Of a DNA stretch of 64,000 bases, positions 26,378-35,272 are shown in pieces. Below the pieces are notes generated by a model, which saw only the letters and a list, made by a program, of their open reading frames with translations, was not told where the DNA came from and made no database searches. The translations under genes and the position numbers were made by a program. The stretch's first letter is position 1, and the number at the start of each line of letters is the position of its first letter. Source of the stretch: Chitinophaga sp. YR573 (lineage in GTDB: Bacteria > Bacteroidota > Bacteroidia > Chitinophagales > Chitinophagaceae); NCBI RefSeq assembly GCF_900110995.1, contig NZ_FOJF01000001.1, positions 62,001 through 126,000 on the forward strand, read 5' to 3'.

Positions 26378-27453
26378 TAATTGGTTTTAACTTTTACGTA
26401 CACACTCATGCCTGCACGTAACTGGTAATTAGGGCTTTCATTATCTGCCATCGTTATTTTTACAGGGATACGCTGTGTAACTTTTACGAAGTTACCGGTA
26501 GCGTTATCGGCTGGAAGGAATGAAAACCTGGCGCCTGTTGCCTGAGAGAGTGATTCTACTTTTCCGGTAAAGGTAGTGTCCGGATAAGCGTCTACCTCTA
26601 TATCCACCTTTTGTCCGGTACGCATTTTCTGTGTTTGTGTTTCCTTAAAGTTGGCCATTACCCAGAATTTCTTATTGTTGGCGATGGCCATTAAAGGAGT
26701 ACCAGTGGCCACTACCTGTCCTATCTGTACATTTTTCTTAGATACGATACCATTTACCGGAGCCACTATCGTGCAATAAGAAAGTTGCAATTTTGCTGCT
26801 TCGAGTTTAGTCCTTGCCTCTTTCACTGCCAGTTCTGCCAGCCCGATATTCTCCTGCGTACCTGATACCTGGGTACGTGTATTTTCTACCTGCAGTTTGC
26901 TTGCATCAATCTGCTTAACCAGAGCATCCCGCTGGCCGATAGCTGCTTGTAATTTAGCATCTGCATCCGCTTTATCAGCTTTTACCTGATCGAATTGCTG
27001 TTGTGTAGTGGATTTTTGCTGTAGTAACTGCGAGTAGCGTTCATAATTCTTATCTGCTACGGCTAATCTTGCTTTCGCCGCCTCAATCGCCGCAGTTGCA
27101 GAAGACATAGTGGCCGATACAGCATAGGAGTTGGCTGTCATATTGGAGACATTTACATTAGCAGAGGCAGTATTGATGCCAGCTACCTTTACATTCCGTA
27201 AAGCCTGCAACAAACCAATTTCTGCCTGTTCTACAGCTATCCTGAAAGTGGCATCGTCCAGTATTACCAGTGTATCCCCTGCCTTCACCAGTTCATTATC
27301 GTTCACGCGGATCTCTGTTACGGTGCTATAAATCTTCGGGATCACCGGGCTGATATCAGCTTCAAGTTGCGCGTTATCGGTCCCTTCACCGGAGCAACCA
27401 ATCATAAATACTGAAATAGAAAAAGAAAGTAAGAGCGTATTGATAGTGTTCAT
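26377..27453 (-). CDS. Membrane fusion protein, HlyD/EmrA-like, lipoprotein type
   Basis: A 358-residue adaptor. The N-terminus is a lipoprotein signal with Cys20 (SVFMIGC), whereas EmrA proteins that partner DHA2 pumps usually have a membrane helix. A biotinyl-lipoyl half (VNDNELVKAGDTLVILDD) follows, then a long alpha-helical hairpin rich in Ala, Gln and Lys (about 75-210), the second lipoyl half (APVNGIVSKKNVQIGQVVATG) and beta-barrel segments. It bridges the MFS pump and the TolC-like channel. It shares 1 bp with the pump gene and follows the channel gene by 15 bp. Confidence 0.93.
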   Translation of the reverse strand: MNTINTLLLSFSISVFMIGCSGEGTDNAQLEADISPVIPKIYSTVTEIRVNDNELVKAGDTLVILDDATFRIAVEQAEIGLLQALRNVKVAGINTASANVNVSNMTANSYAVSATMSSATAAIEAAKARLAVADKNYERYSQLLQQKSTTQQQFDQVKADKADADAKLQAAIGQRDALVKQIDASKLQVENTRTQVSGTQENIGLAELAVKEARTKLEAAKLQLSYCTIVAPVNGIVSKKNVQIGQVVATGTPLMAIANNKKFWVMANFKETQTQKMRTGQKVDIEVDAYPDTTFTGKVESLSQATGARFSFLPADNATGNFVKVTQRIPVKITMADNESPNYQLRAGMSVYVKVKTN

Positions 27454-27468
27454 ATAATTTGATTTTGA

Positions 27469-28803
27469 CTATTTAGCGGTTTCACCTGTTGACTTGATCA
27501 ATTTTCTGTAAGAGAGTTCTGCATTGGCTTTAGCAGACGCAAAGTTTAGCTGAGCCTGCAGCAACCGGGTATTAGCATCCAGAAAATCCGTTGGCGTAGT
27601 TGTCTGCGCATTCAGTTTATTTTGTTCAACCCTGAAGTTTTCTGTAGCCTGATCTACTTCTGTTTGAGCCAGACTCATTTTATCGAGGGTCTTTTTATAC
27701 TCGAGATAATTCCTGTTTACTTCTGACTGGATATTCTCCTTTGTTTGTTGCAGCGTGCTGTTTAGCTGTGCCAACCCAAGTTTGCTTTCACTTACCACTG
27801 AACGGTTTGTATAAAGGGAGGATATTCTCCACGACAGACTGGCGCCGGCATAAGCGGAGTAGTCGAACTTGCCTACACTGGGAATAACGCGCTGGTTGGG
27901 CCTGTCGTAATTATAATGACCCACCAGGCTTAATGTGGGGAAGTAATCTGCTCTTGCTGATTTTATCCTGTATTCAGCCGCTTCAGTTCTCCATTTAAAG
28001 CCCCTTAAGTCGGGTCTTTTAGATAATGCAGCCTCCTCATAAGCCGACAGTGGTTCGATGGCTGCTACGGGATGCAGATACTCATCAGGGATATCGATGA
28101 TGGTGGAGACGTCGATGCCTGTTGCGAGGCAGAGATTATAATTAAGGCTTCCTGCCAGGCTGGAGATATCCGCAAGGTTTGAACGGAGTGTAGTGATCGA
28201 GAGATCAATTTTCAGCACATCATTGGCCAATACGATTCCCTGTACACGAAATGTTTCCAGATCATCACGTTTCTTGCCCAACGTTTCAATATTCGCCATG
28301 ATGATCTTCTGAGAAGCATTGGCATTATATAGATTAAACCATAAGTCTGTAACTGTATGGTCCAGCTCCAGTATACTTTTGTCATAATCTGCTCTTACTG
28401 CCTCTGCTTCTGTTTTTAAAGCCTTTTTCCCCGAGCTTACCTTTCCACCGCTGTACAGTAGCTGAGTAAGGTGTACAGAGTTGTACGACTGGTCCAGTAT
28501 CTGCGGATTTAACACAAATGAACCATTGGGAAGACTGATGGAAAAGGGCTCAATGTTATTACTCATGCGCTGGTATGACGCATTCAGGCTCACCTGGGGT
28601 AAGGCGTTACCGGATACCTGTTTAACCCTTTCCCGGGCCATACGGTATTGCAGGCTATCAGCATTAAGCTGGCTGCTATGCTTACGCGCCAGCATAATTG
28701 CTTCCTGTAAAGGTAAGGGCCTCACCTGCTGCGAATAACCAGACATAGGAAGAGCCATGAGCAACGGTATGAACCGTGCAGTCACATTTTTTAAAGAGAA
28801 CAT
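27469..28803 (-). CDS. TolC-family outer membrane efflux protein
   Basis: A 444-residue protein with a signal peptide (MFSLKNVTARFIPLLMALP, cleaved near YSQ). The two OEP repeats of about 190 residues each contain the long Ala/Gln/Asn-rich helices of the family (for example NYLEYKKTLDKMSLAQTEV). The ATG at 28803 is used because an upstream in-frame ATG at 28881 lies inside the predicted -7 box and operator. It is the first gene of the tripartite efflux operon, divergent from a MarR gene. Confidence 0.92.
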   Translation of the reverse strand: MFSLKNVTARFIPLLMALPMSGYSQQVRPLPLQEAIMLARKHSSQLNADSLQYRMARERVKQVSGNALPQVSLNASYQRMSNNIEPFSISLPNGSFVLNPQILDQSYNSVHLTQLLYSGGKVSSGKKALKTEAEAVRADYDKSILELDHTVTDLWFNLYNANASQKIIMANIETLGKKRDDLETFRVQGIVLANDVLKIDLSITTLRSNLADISSLAGSLNYNLCLATGIDVSTIIDIPDEYLHPVAAIEPLSAYEEAALSKRPDLRGFKWRTEAAEYRIKSARADYFPTLSLVGHYNYDRPNQRVIPSVGKFDYSAYAGASLSWRISSLYTNRSVVSESKLGLAQLNSTLQQTKENIQSEVNRNYLEYKKTLDKMSLAQTEVDQATENFRVEQNKLNAQTTTPTDFLDANTRLLQAQLNFASAKANAELSYRKLIKSTGETAK

Positions 28804-28878
28804 TTGATGCTGTTGATTTAGACCATAGCAATAACTATGGTATTCCAGTGAAAATATTAGAACTTTACAATTGCAGAA

Positions 28879-28886
28879 CAAAAGTA
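28879..28886 (-). promoter_or_regulatory. Predicted -7 box of the efflux operon
   Basis: The minus strand reads TACTTTTG. It overlaps the left MarR operator by 3 bp, so operator binding should block the promoter. The leader would be about 70 nt. Confidence 0.45.
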
Positions 28887-28919
28887 AGCAATGTTTACTA
28901 AAAAGTAATCATTGTTTAC
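28884..28919. promoter_or_regulatory. Two MarR-type operators (GTAAnCAwTGnTTAC)
   Basis: GTAAGCAATGTTTAC at 28884-28898 and GTAATCATTGTTTAC at 28905-28919 are both 15-bp near-palindromes of the form GTAAnCAwTGnTTAC. Their starts are 21 bp apart, two helical turns, so dimers would sit on the same face. They lie in the divergent region between the efflux operon and the MarR gene. Confidence 0.75.
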
Positions 28920-28948
28920 CAAATTTATTATTTTTACAAAAAAATGAT

Positions 28949-29443
28949 ATGAAAATCGAGGATAGAATTAGAGAATATGAAAAGGATTATGATAGAAACT
29001 GGCAGCGTCTGATTTTTCTTTTAAGAAAACACCTGGATATATGGAGTCATAAGCACATTAAGCCTTACTGGGGACAAATGAAGTTATCCTACATGCCGGT
29101 AATCTGTAATATTACGGTAGATGGAGGGAGTACAGCCATGGATATTGCACGGAAATCTATGATCGTAAAACAAACAATGAGCCGTACACTAAAGGAGCTG
29201 GAGGAAAAAGGGATGATAGCAAGTAAAACAAATAAAAATGATAAGAGAAGCGAATACCTTGAATTATCAGATAGCGGGAAGCAATTGATCCTTGATGCCA
29301 ATATTGAATCAGCAAAGTTGCTGGACACTTATAAAGAGCTGGTAGGAGAAAAGAATCTTGACATTACAATTGAAGTTATTAATAAGATCATTGCATATCA
29401 TGAAAGCTTGAATATAGCTGAGGATGAACATTTCGGTGATTAA
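28949..29443 (+). CDS. MarR-family repressor of the efflux operon
   Basis: A 164-residue winged-helix protein. The recognition region is TAMDIARKSMIVKQTMSRTLKELEEK (residues about 61-86) and the wing is SKTNKNDKRSEYLELSDSG. The ATG at 28949 is chosen because the in-frame alternative at 28871 would place the promoter and operators within the coding sequence. It is divergent from the TolC-MFP-MFS operon with two palindromes between. A role as drug-responsive repressor of the pump and itself is inferred from this arrangement, as in known MarR/EmrR systems. Confidence 0.88.
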   Translation: MKIEDRIREYEKDYDRNWQRLIFLLRKHLDIWSHKHIKPYWGQMKLSYMPVICNITVDGGSTAMDIARKSMIVKQTMSRTLKELEEKGMIASKTNKNDKRSEYLELSDSGKQLILDANIESAKLLDTYKELVGEKNLDITIEVINKIIAYHESLNIAEDEHFGD

Positions 29444-29480
29444 AAGGGAAACATTCCGGCCCGGAATATTTCCCTTTTTT
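29442..29480. terminator. Bidirectional terminator between MarR and SRPBCC-VOC genes
   Basis: An 18-bp stem with one mismatch, A-rich before and a run of eight T after. It separates two convergent genes. Confidence 0.85.
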
Positions 29481-29483
29481 TTA

Positions 29484-30449
29484 TTATTTGAGCTGGTGGT
29501 TTAGCATCCAGTTGATACCAAATTTATCAGTAAATGCAGCGAAGTAAGCTCCCCAGAACATATCTTCCAAAGGCATGGTAACTATACCACCTGCAGAAAG
29601 TGCATTAAATAATCTTTGGGTTTCCTCTCTTGAATCAGGCTCCAGGTTTATATGCATATTATTCCCAAGTTCCAGTTTGAAACCCATGCTTTCAGGTGAA
29701 TCAGTCGCCATTAATACATGACCTGCCATGATGGTCAGTTCTGCATGGATAATGAGTTTTTTATCTGCCTCACTCATTGGTGGAATTTCTTTAGGCATCT
29801 CTATATCACCGAATCTTCTTAAACCTACACCTGTAAATTCTCCATTAAAAACTTCTTTGTAAAAGTTGAATGCTTCCTCTGTTTTCCCCGGGAAATTCAG
29901 ATACGTAGTGACTCTTGCGTTATTATCTTTCTTCAGTTCTTTCCTGATTTTAAACTGTGTACTTAAGTAGTGATCCAGATTGCTTAAAGCTGCATTGAAT
30001 CCTTCCTGTAAGCCCATGTTAATGATCATTTCCAGATCAGCTTCTTTATCAAAAGTGATTTCAACTCTTACAGTTGTATTATCATCCGTTTCACTAAATT
30101 CTTTACTCCAGTGCATAGTTGGGAAATCCAGGTTTTCATTCCCTACTTCATCGCAAAAATGAACTGAGTTGGTGATGCTCTTTAAGCGTCCGATTTTTTT
30201 ATAGTTTTCTTTACACCAGGTGTTCCTATCACCTTCTGGTCCTACCATGCAGTACAGCCAGTAACCACCTTCCCTGAAATCCATTGTCTTTGTTTCAGCC
30301 CTGTAAGGTTTAGGCGCCCACCATTGGTCAAGCATTTCACTTTCTGTCCAGGCCCTCCAGACGTGTTCCAACTGAGCATCAAATGCCCTTACAACGGTCA
30401 GTTTCTTCTTTTGTAAATCCTTTGTAAAGACTGTTTCCCTGTTTATCAT
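29484..30449 (-). CDS. SRPBCC (AHSA1-like) and VOC (PhnB-like) fusion protein
   Basis: A 321-residue two-domain protein. Residues about 10-165 are an AHSA1-type START-like domain (VVRAFDAQLEHVWRAWTESE, LDQWWAPKP, FREGGYWLYCMVGPEG). Residues about 178-320 are a PhnB-like VOC domain (TYLNFPGKTEEAFNFYKEVF, then HINLEPDSREETQRLFNAL, and WGAYFAAFTDKFGINWML). Both domains are small ligand-binding folds that usually occur as separate genes. AHSA1 genes are normally the second gene after an ArsR repressor; here only the repressor tail remains, overlapping this start as ATGA. Substrate unknown. Confidence 0.9.
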   Translation of the reverse strand: MINRETVFTKDLQKKKLTVVRAFDAQLEHVWRAWTESEMLDQWWAPKPYRAETKTMDFREGGYWLYCMVGPEGDRNTWCKENYKKIGRLKSITNSVHFCDEVGNENLDFPTMHWSKEFSETDDNTTVRVEITFDKEADLEMIINMGLQEGFNAALSNLDHYLSTQFKIRKELKKDNNARVTTYLNFPGKTEEAFNFYKEVFNGEFTGVGLRRFGDIEMPKEIPPMSEADKKLIIHAELTIMAGHVLMATDSPESMGFKLELGNNMHINLEPDSREETQRLFNALSAGGIVTMPLEDMFWGAYFAAFTDKFGINWMLNHQLK

Positions 30450-30559
30450 GGTTTTTTATTTTTAAGGTTACCCAATAAATTGTCAAGTTGATCAAAGCGA
30501 TTTTCCCAAAGGGTGCGGAATTGTAATTTGCAACCATTCAGTTGCAAATATATATGCAA
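30446..30559 (-). pseudogene. Remnant of an ArsR-family repressor gene
   Basis: The frame ending at TGA 30446-30448 encodes FRTLWENRFDQLDNLL plus a short Lys-rich tail, which matches the end of the ArsR repressors that precede AHSA1 genes (pattern xFxxxWxxRLDxLxxxL). The stop overlaps the SRPBCC start as ATGA, the normal coupling of these pairs. Upstream the frame is open only to a TAG at 30560-30562 and holds no winged helix. An intact promoter lies right there, so the arsR body seems to have been deleted between its promoter and its last codons. A small peptide could still be made but no ATG is in frame. Confidence 0.6.
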
Positions 30560-30576
30560 CTAATCGATTGCGCAAA
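30541..30576 (-). promoter_or_regulatory. Promoter and operator of the SRPBCC-VOC gene
   Basis: On the minus strand TTTG (30573-30576), a 20-bp spacer and TATATTTG (30545-30552) form a full Bacteroidota promoter. The inverted repeat GTTGCA-N8-TGCAAC (30541-30560) overlaps the -7 box and may be the old ArsR operator. Confidence 0.65.
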
Positions 30577-30640
30577 ATTATTTTTAAAATATGCTGCCGG
30601 ATTCACCCGTTTGCGTCAAACGTGTGTAGTTAACTTAATC

Positions 30641-32188
30641 ATGAAACAAAGCATCATAATGAAAATATTCTTAGCAGCTATGATCGTCGCAGCCTGCAGC
30701 AAAAGTAGTCTGCCTGCGGAAGTTAACACTATCAACAAGCACCATACTTACTATGTATCTCCAACTGGCAACAATGCCAACGCAGGTACACTAACAGCCC
30801 CCCTGAAGTCCATTACAACAGCGCTGAGCAAAGTTGTGGCAGGGGATACTGTAATCGCCAGAGGAGGAACTTATTATGAACAGATCACATTTCCCCGCTC
30901 AGGTGCAGCAGACAACTGGATCACATTGAAAGCATATCCCGGTGAAAAGCCCCTGATAGACGGCAGTAATATTTTAGTAACAGGCTGGCTGGCTCTTGTG
31001 ACCATCAGCAATGCCAGGTATATTTCAATAGAGGGGTTCGATATATGTAACCTGATTTCCTCCGCTTTCAACACAGACCCTGAGGGTATTGCAATTAATG
31101 GTGACTCACATCATATTACCATAAAGAATTGCAATATCTACAATATAAAAAGCAGCGCTTCACTGAAAGACTGGCGTAGCGGTCATGCAATACTGGTGAT
31201 TGGCAATGGCACTATAGCTATTACCAAACTGGTCATCACCGGCTGTTCGGTACATGATACACAAACCGGAACCAGTGAGAATATTACACTGGCAGGGAAT
31301 ATTGACAGTTTCACAATCAGCCATAATAAGATATACCATACTGAAAACATAGGGATCATCATTGCTGGTGGAGATGGTCTGAATCCTAAAGGTGATGTGG
31401 CTACTAACTACGCCCGCAATGGGGTAATAAGTGATAACGAACTATATAACATTTCGATGAGCAATAGCGTGGATATATGGGGCGCCGGTAATTATGGCGC
31501 CATTGCTATCTACGTTTGCGGAGGGGCAGGTGTTGTAATAGAAAGGAATATAGTGCGTGACAGCGACCGTGGTATCGGACTGGTGAGTGAAAGCAATATC
31601 TATCCTACAAAAACGACCATCGTAAGAAACAACTTCGTGTACAACTGCTGGCGGACAGGCATTTATATGGGAGATTATCTGAACTATACTTCCGGTGGCA
31701 CATATGACTGCTACGTAGTGAATAATACCCTGTTTCAGAATGATAGTGCTATTGGCGCTTTCGGTGAAATAGAAGGAGAGATCCGGCTTACTGAACGATG
31801 TTTTAACAATGTGATCCGTAATAATATCGTATATGCAAGCCCTGTAGATGTATTCATTCACAAATACACAAACACAGGATCAGGAAATATCATAGATAAT
31901 AACCTTTATTATACTACCGGTACACCGCAATGGATCTGGAACAGCACCAATGATACACCAATAACAGATTTTCATTCCTGGCAGGTTACCAGCGGAACAG
32001 ATGCTACTTCCACCAACGGAGCAGATCCTTTACTAGTGAGTATAGCAACACCCGATCTCCATATACAGGCATCCTCTCCTGCTAAAAACACCGGATTTGT
32101 AATTAGTACTGCGATAAATGGCACATTGGATATTGATGGTAATACCCGTATTAAGAATAATATGATCAGTAAAGGAGCACAGCAATAA
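30641..32188 (+). CDS. Right-handed parallel beta-helix lipoprotein (candidate pectin lyase)
   Basis: This 515-residue lipoprotein has Cys19 (MIVAAC) after the start at 30641; an upstream in-frame ATG at 30542 would bury the signal peptide. The N-terminal HTYYVSPTGNNANAGT and GDTVIARGGTYYEQI are the DUF1565-like cap of parallel beta-helix proteins. Repeats such as ITIKNCNIYNI, FTISHNKIYHT and VIERNIVRDSDRG then form the coils. Pectin lyases and rhamnogalacturonan-active enzymes use this fold, but I cannot place catalytic residues. It converges on the GH97-GH105-SusD-SusC locus and shares its terminator, so a role in the same glycan breakdown is likely. Confidence 0.85.
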   Translation: MKQSIIMKIFLAAMIVAACSKSSLPAEVNTINKHHTYYVSPTGNNANAGTLTAPLKSITTALSKVVAGDTVIARGGTYYEQITFPRSGAADNWITLKAYPGEKPLIDGSNILVTGWLALVTISNARYISIEGFDICNLISSAFNTDPEGIAINGDSHHITIKNCNIYNIKSSASLKDWRSGHAILVIGNGTIAITKLVITGCSVHDTQTGTSENITLAGNIDSFTISHNKIYHTENIGIIIAGGDGLNPKGDVATNYARNGVISDNELYNISMSNSVDIWGAGNYGAIAIYVCGGAGVVIERNIVRDSDRGIGLVSESNIYPTKTTIVRNNFVYNCWRTGIYMGDYLNYTSGGTYDCYVVNNTLFQNDSAIGAFGEIEGEIRLTERCFNNVIRNNIVYASPVDVFIHKYTNTGSGNIIDNNLYYTTGTPQWIWNSTNDTPITDFHSWQVTSGTDATSTNGADPLLVSIATPDLHIQASSPAKNTGFVISTAINGTLDIDGNTRIKNNMISKGAQQ

Positions 32189-32234
32189 ATTAAAAAGGGA
32201 AACATAAAATTTATGTTTCCCTTTTTAATTTATT
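32184..32234. terminator. 51-bp perfect palindrome, bidirectional terminator
   Basis: Arms 32184-32208 and 32210-32234 are exact 25-bp reverse complements around one base. The outer parts are A-rich and T-rich, so it terminates both the beta-helix gene (its stop codon is inside) and the GH97 operon. Confidence 0.9.
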
Positions 32235-32245
32235 GTAGCGTTAAA

Positions 32246-34114
32246 CTACTTCTTATTTATAGTATAACGGGCTACATATCCTCCTCCCGGTACCAGTTGC
32301 AGAGAAATGACATCCTGTGGTGTACAGGAAGTATCCTCCACTTTCACTGCCGCGCTGCTGTCCACATCATCCTTTACAACAGACACCTTATAATTTGATG
32401 CTTTCAGGAAACTGAGCGGGATCCTTAACGTTTGTGGCTGAGTGCCATTCATGATAGCCAGGAACCAGGTATCTCCCTTACGCCGGGCAAAAGCCGCCAG
32501 TTGTCCTATTCCGGATTGTGGTAACACAATAGTTTCATCCCAGTTGGCAGGAATATGCCGGATCATGTCTGCGGCCGGATTCTCCAGGATATGCTGCGGC
32601 TGTGCAGCATATGTAAGCAATGGGGCACTCAGGATAGCTGCGCTGGCTATCTGATGGGCCCAGGTAGTATTCTTCCTGCGTTCTCCAAAATGGACTACTG
32701 TATATTCTGCGGGTCCGGCCAGTAAACGTGTGAAAGGTATCGTAGTTTCATGTGTGGCCCTGTCTGCCAGTTTGCTGGCTTCCATACCTTTTACGGCTTC
32801 CCTTGTTAGTTCATTAGGCCAGGTCCTGGCCAGACCTGTAGGCTTATTGGCTCCATGAAAATCTGTCAAAAGATGGTATTCCGCTGTTTCTCTCAGAATA
32901 GCTGTATACAGGTCCACCACCTCTTTAGCTTCATGATCAAAAAAATCGATTTTTACTCCTGCTATACCCAGGTCATGACATCGTTTAAAAAAAGCAAGGC
33001 GTACGTTTTTATCCCGCAGGTATTTGGAATGCTTCCATACCCAAATACTTACATGCTGCCTTTTACCATCATTCACCACATCCCTGATCTGTTCATCACT
33101 CCATTTTTCCCAAAAGCCTTCCAGGATATTGTGCTCAAAACCCAAAGCAGCCGCTTTTGCTGAAAAGTCCTTTATTACTTCAGGTGTGCCTTCTCCCCCA
33201 CCGTCCAGGTACTTCCATACTGCACGCCCAGGCCTGATCCAATCTGTTTGTACTCCTTTAGGGAAGAGTTTGGGATCAGGAGGCGGACAAAGATCATGTA
33301 CCATATCATTGTTCACCATGGCATTCAGATCTGCACCAATCATCACTACCCTCCAGGGAGTTGTAATAGTACCACTGACAGCCGCTGGTTTTGATAAACG
33401 GATAACATCTTCTTCGCTGTAGCGTAACTTGTAAGGATATGAAACCGGCTGCTGATGTGCCAGACGCAGCACCAGACCGCGATTCCCATCTGCTTCCAGC
33501 GCCATACCACTATAGTTCACAAGATTAGCTTCTGTAATAGCAGCATAAATGCCCTGCGGTAATTTTAAAGTGGCTGGCGGTGCTACCCATTCTCCTTTCT
33601 GCAATGCTGAAATCTCTTTTTTTGCATGAACACTTTCATAATGCATCACCAGGTCGTGATACCATATCTCAGTACCTGTTGGAATATTAAATACTGTTGC
33701 TTCGTCAGGGACACGCAGTTTTCCTGCAACACCTGGGACTACTGTCCGGAAAGCAATGCCGTCATTGAATACCCGTACATCCAATGTATACTGCTGCATG
33801 GCAATACTTGCACCATTACAATTATTGGTGGCCCATGCATGTACGCCCATCCAGGGATAACGTTCATTGATCGTATAACGTTTAACCGTACCGGTTTTTA
33901 CCCCATCTGTGAGTATTTTATCATCAACAGATAAGATCATAGGTGATCTTTCAATAACCGGCTCATTTCTGAAGGTAACTGTATATTGTAACTGATGATC
34001 AGAGATAAATAATCTGAACCGGATTTGTCCGTCAGGACTAGCAACTACTGTGGTATCGGCAGCAAAAGCTTTTGAAATGAAGAGCATTAAGTAAACAAAC
34101 ATTTGCTTTTTCAT
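32246..34114 (-). CDS. Glycoside hydrolase family 97
   Basis: This 622-residue periplasmic enzyme has a signal peptide (1-18). The N-terminal beta-sandwich covers about residues 22-270. The catalytic barrel begins near WKYLDGGGEGTPEVIKDF and includes GVKIDFFDHEAKEVVDLY (Asp near residue 388) and DFHGANKPTGLARTWPN followed by KGMEASK (Glu near 444). A nucleophilic Asp at the KIDF strand is a feature of the retaining GH97 branch (alpha-galactosidase type), in contrast to the inverting SusB glucosidases; this assignment is by memory of the family. It is the last gene of the SusC-SusD-GH105-GH97 operon. Confidence 0.92.
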   Translation of the reverse strand: MKKQMFVYLMLFISKAFAADTTVVASPDGQIRFRLFISDHQLQYTVTFRNEPVIERSPMILSVDDKILTDGVKTGTVKRYTINERYPWMGVHAWATNNCNGASIAMQQYTLDVRVFNDGIAFRTVVPGVAGKLRVPDEATVFNIPTGTEIWYHDLVMHYESVHAKKEISALQKGEWVAPPATLKLPQGIYAAITEANLVNYSGMALEADGNRGLVLRLAHQQPVSYPYKLRYSEEDVIRLSKPAAVSGTITTPWRVVMIGADLNAMVNNDMVHDLCPPPDPKLFPKGVQTDWIRPGRAVWKYLDGGGEGTPEVIKDFSAKAAALGFEHNILEGFWEKWSDEQIRDVVNDGKRQHVSIWVWKHSKYLRDKNVRLAFFKRCHDLGIAGVKIDFFDHEAKEVVDLYTAILRETAEYHLLTDFHGANKPTGLARTWPNELTREAVKGMEASKLADRATHETTIPFTRLLAGPAEYTVVHFGERRKNTTWAHQIASAAILSAPLLTYAAQPQHILENPAADMIRHIPANWDETIVLPQSGIGQLAAFARRKGDTWFLAIMNGTQPQTLRIPLSFLKASNYKVSVVKDDVDSSAAVKVEDTSCTPQDVISLQLVPGGGYVARYTINKK

Positions 34115-34128
34115 ACGTGTTTTTTATT

Positions 34129-35244
34129 TTATCGTAATAATGCTGCTGCACACCATAGTACGGGTGCCTGTCCATGCATATCACCGGTAATACGTTTACG
34201 GTCCAGGTAATACTGACGGTCATTTTTCTTATTGGTGCCTTCGCATACTTCCCGGATATCACCGTTGTCATCAATGTAAGTTATCAGTGCCAGCCATCCC
34301 TTACGCGCTGCAGGTCCATAGACAGCAGCATCAAGCCATCCCTGTTTTACCCCGGTGATCATCGCAAATGTGAACATACCTGTACAGGAAGTTTCCTGCC
34401 ATGAAGCCGGATCATCAATCAGCTGCCGCCACATACCATCGGCTGCCTGGCACTTAAGTAATGTAGCCATCATCTTTTTGTATCCCTGCATGATGCGGGG
34501 CCTGTCGGGGTTATCTGACGGTAATGAGCGTAACAATTCACTCATGCCTGCTGCCATCCAGCCATCACCCCTTCCCCAGAAAAAGGGCACATCAGGTGCA
34601 TGATAAAATAGTCCGTTAGGTTGTTGTAATGAGTCCAGATAAACCACCATTTCTTTCGCAGCACGATCAATATACTGCCGGTTACCTGTAGCGCGATAGG
34701 CCTGCGCCTGCACTGCTGTGATCATAAACATATCATCTATCCACAAACGGGTTTGCCAGGTAAGTCCCTGCTTAGCATAAATAGCAGATTCCGGCTTTAC
34801 GTGTGCCCCTTCGGGTGTTCCCCATTGTTTATCTGCAATTGCCTTTCCCATATCCAGGTAGCGCTGCTCTTTCAGTTGCTGATACAGCTCTAAAGGCACA
34901 GCCCCGAAAACGGCATGATCTACATGATCTGAAGGTGGTACCAAAGCCGCTTCTGCCCCGAAAAGAGGGTCGAAACGTTTGGCCAGTTTGCCTGTAAGGG
35001 CCTTATCTCCGCTTGCTTTGGCAAATGACAATGCTCCATACCATGCACATACTTCCGGATATGTAATAACAGAAGGTGGTGTTGCCCTGCCAAAATTGGG
35101 ATGCGGAGAGTCAAGGAAATGGTTGGCCACCTTTTTCCCGATCTCTTCCGGCGAACTACCTTTGGGAAAATGTTTCAGTGTACCGGATTGTGCATTGACA
35201 ATACCGTAATTAAGAATCATCATAAAAATCATCAGGCGTTTCAT
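34129..35244 (-). CDS. Glycoside hydrolase family 105 (unsaturated rhamnogalacturonyl hydrolase-like)
   Basis: This 371-residue enzyme has a signal peptide (1-18, ending VNAQ). The alpha/alpha-barrel signatures are TWQTRLWIDDMFMITAVQA with the catalytic Asp170 or Asp171, FFWGRGDGWMAAGMSELL (residues 221-238) and QETSCTGMFTFAMITGVKQG. Family members (YteR/YesR type, GH88/GH105) remove delta-4,5-unsaturated uronic acid from oligosaccharides left by pectate or rhamnogalacturonan lyases. This links the locus to a lyase product, fitting the beta-helix protein nearby. It lies 14 bp before GH97 and 28 bp after SusD. Confidence 0.92.
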   Translation of the reverse strand: MKRLMIFMMILNYGIVNAQSGTLKHFPKGSSPEEIGKKVANHFLDSPHPNFGRATPPSVITYPEVCAWYGALSFAKASGDKALTGKLAKRFDPLFGAEAALVPPSDHVDHAVFGAVPLELYQQLKEQRYLDMGKAIADKQWGTPEGAHVKPESAIYAKQGLTWQTRLWIDDMFMITAVQAQAYRATGNRQYIDRAAKEMVVYLDSLQQPNGLFYHAPDVPFFWGRGDGWMAAGMSELLRSLPSDNPDRPRIMQGYKKMMATLLKCQAADGMWRQLIDDPASWQETSCTGMFTFAMITGVKQGWLDAAVYGPAARKGWLALITYIDDNGDIREVCEGTNKKNDRQYYLDRKRITGDMHGQAPVLWCAAALLR

Positions 35245-35272
35245 GCTATTGTTTTAATGGATTATAGATCAT

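Noticed and set aside
30542..30640. Upstream start of the beta-helix lipoprotein gene at 30542
   Set aside because: It would add 33 residues before the lipoprotein signal and lies in the divergent promoter of the SRPBCC-VOC gene.
31442..31861. 139-codon open frame on the minus strand
   Set aside because: It is the antisense of the beta-helix repeats.
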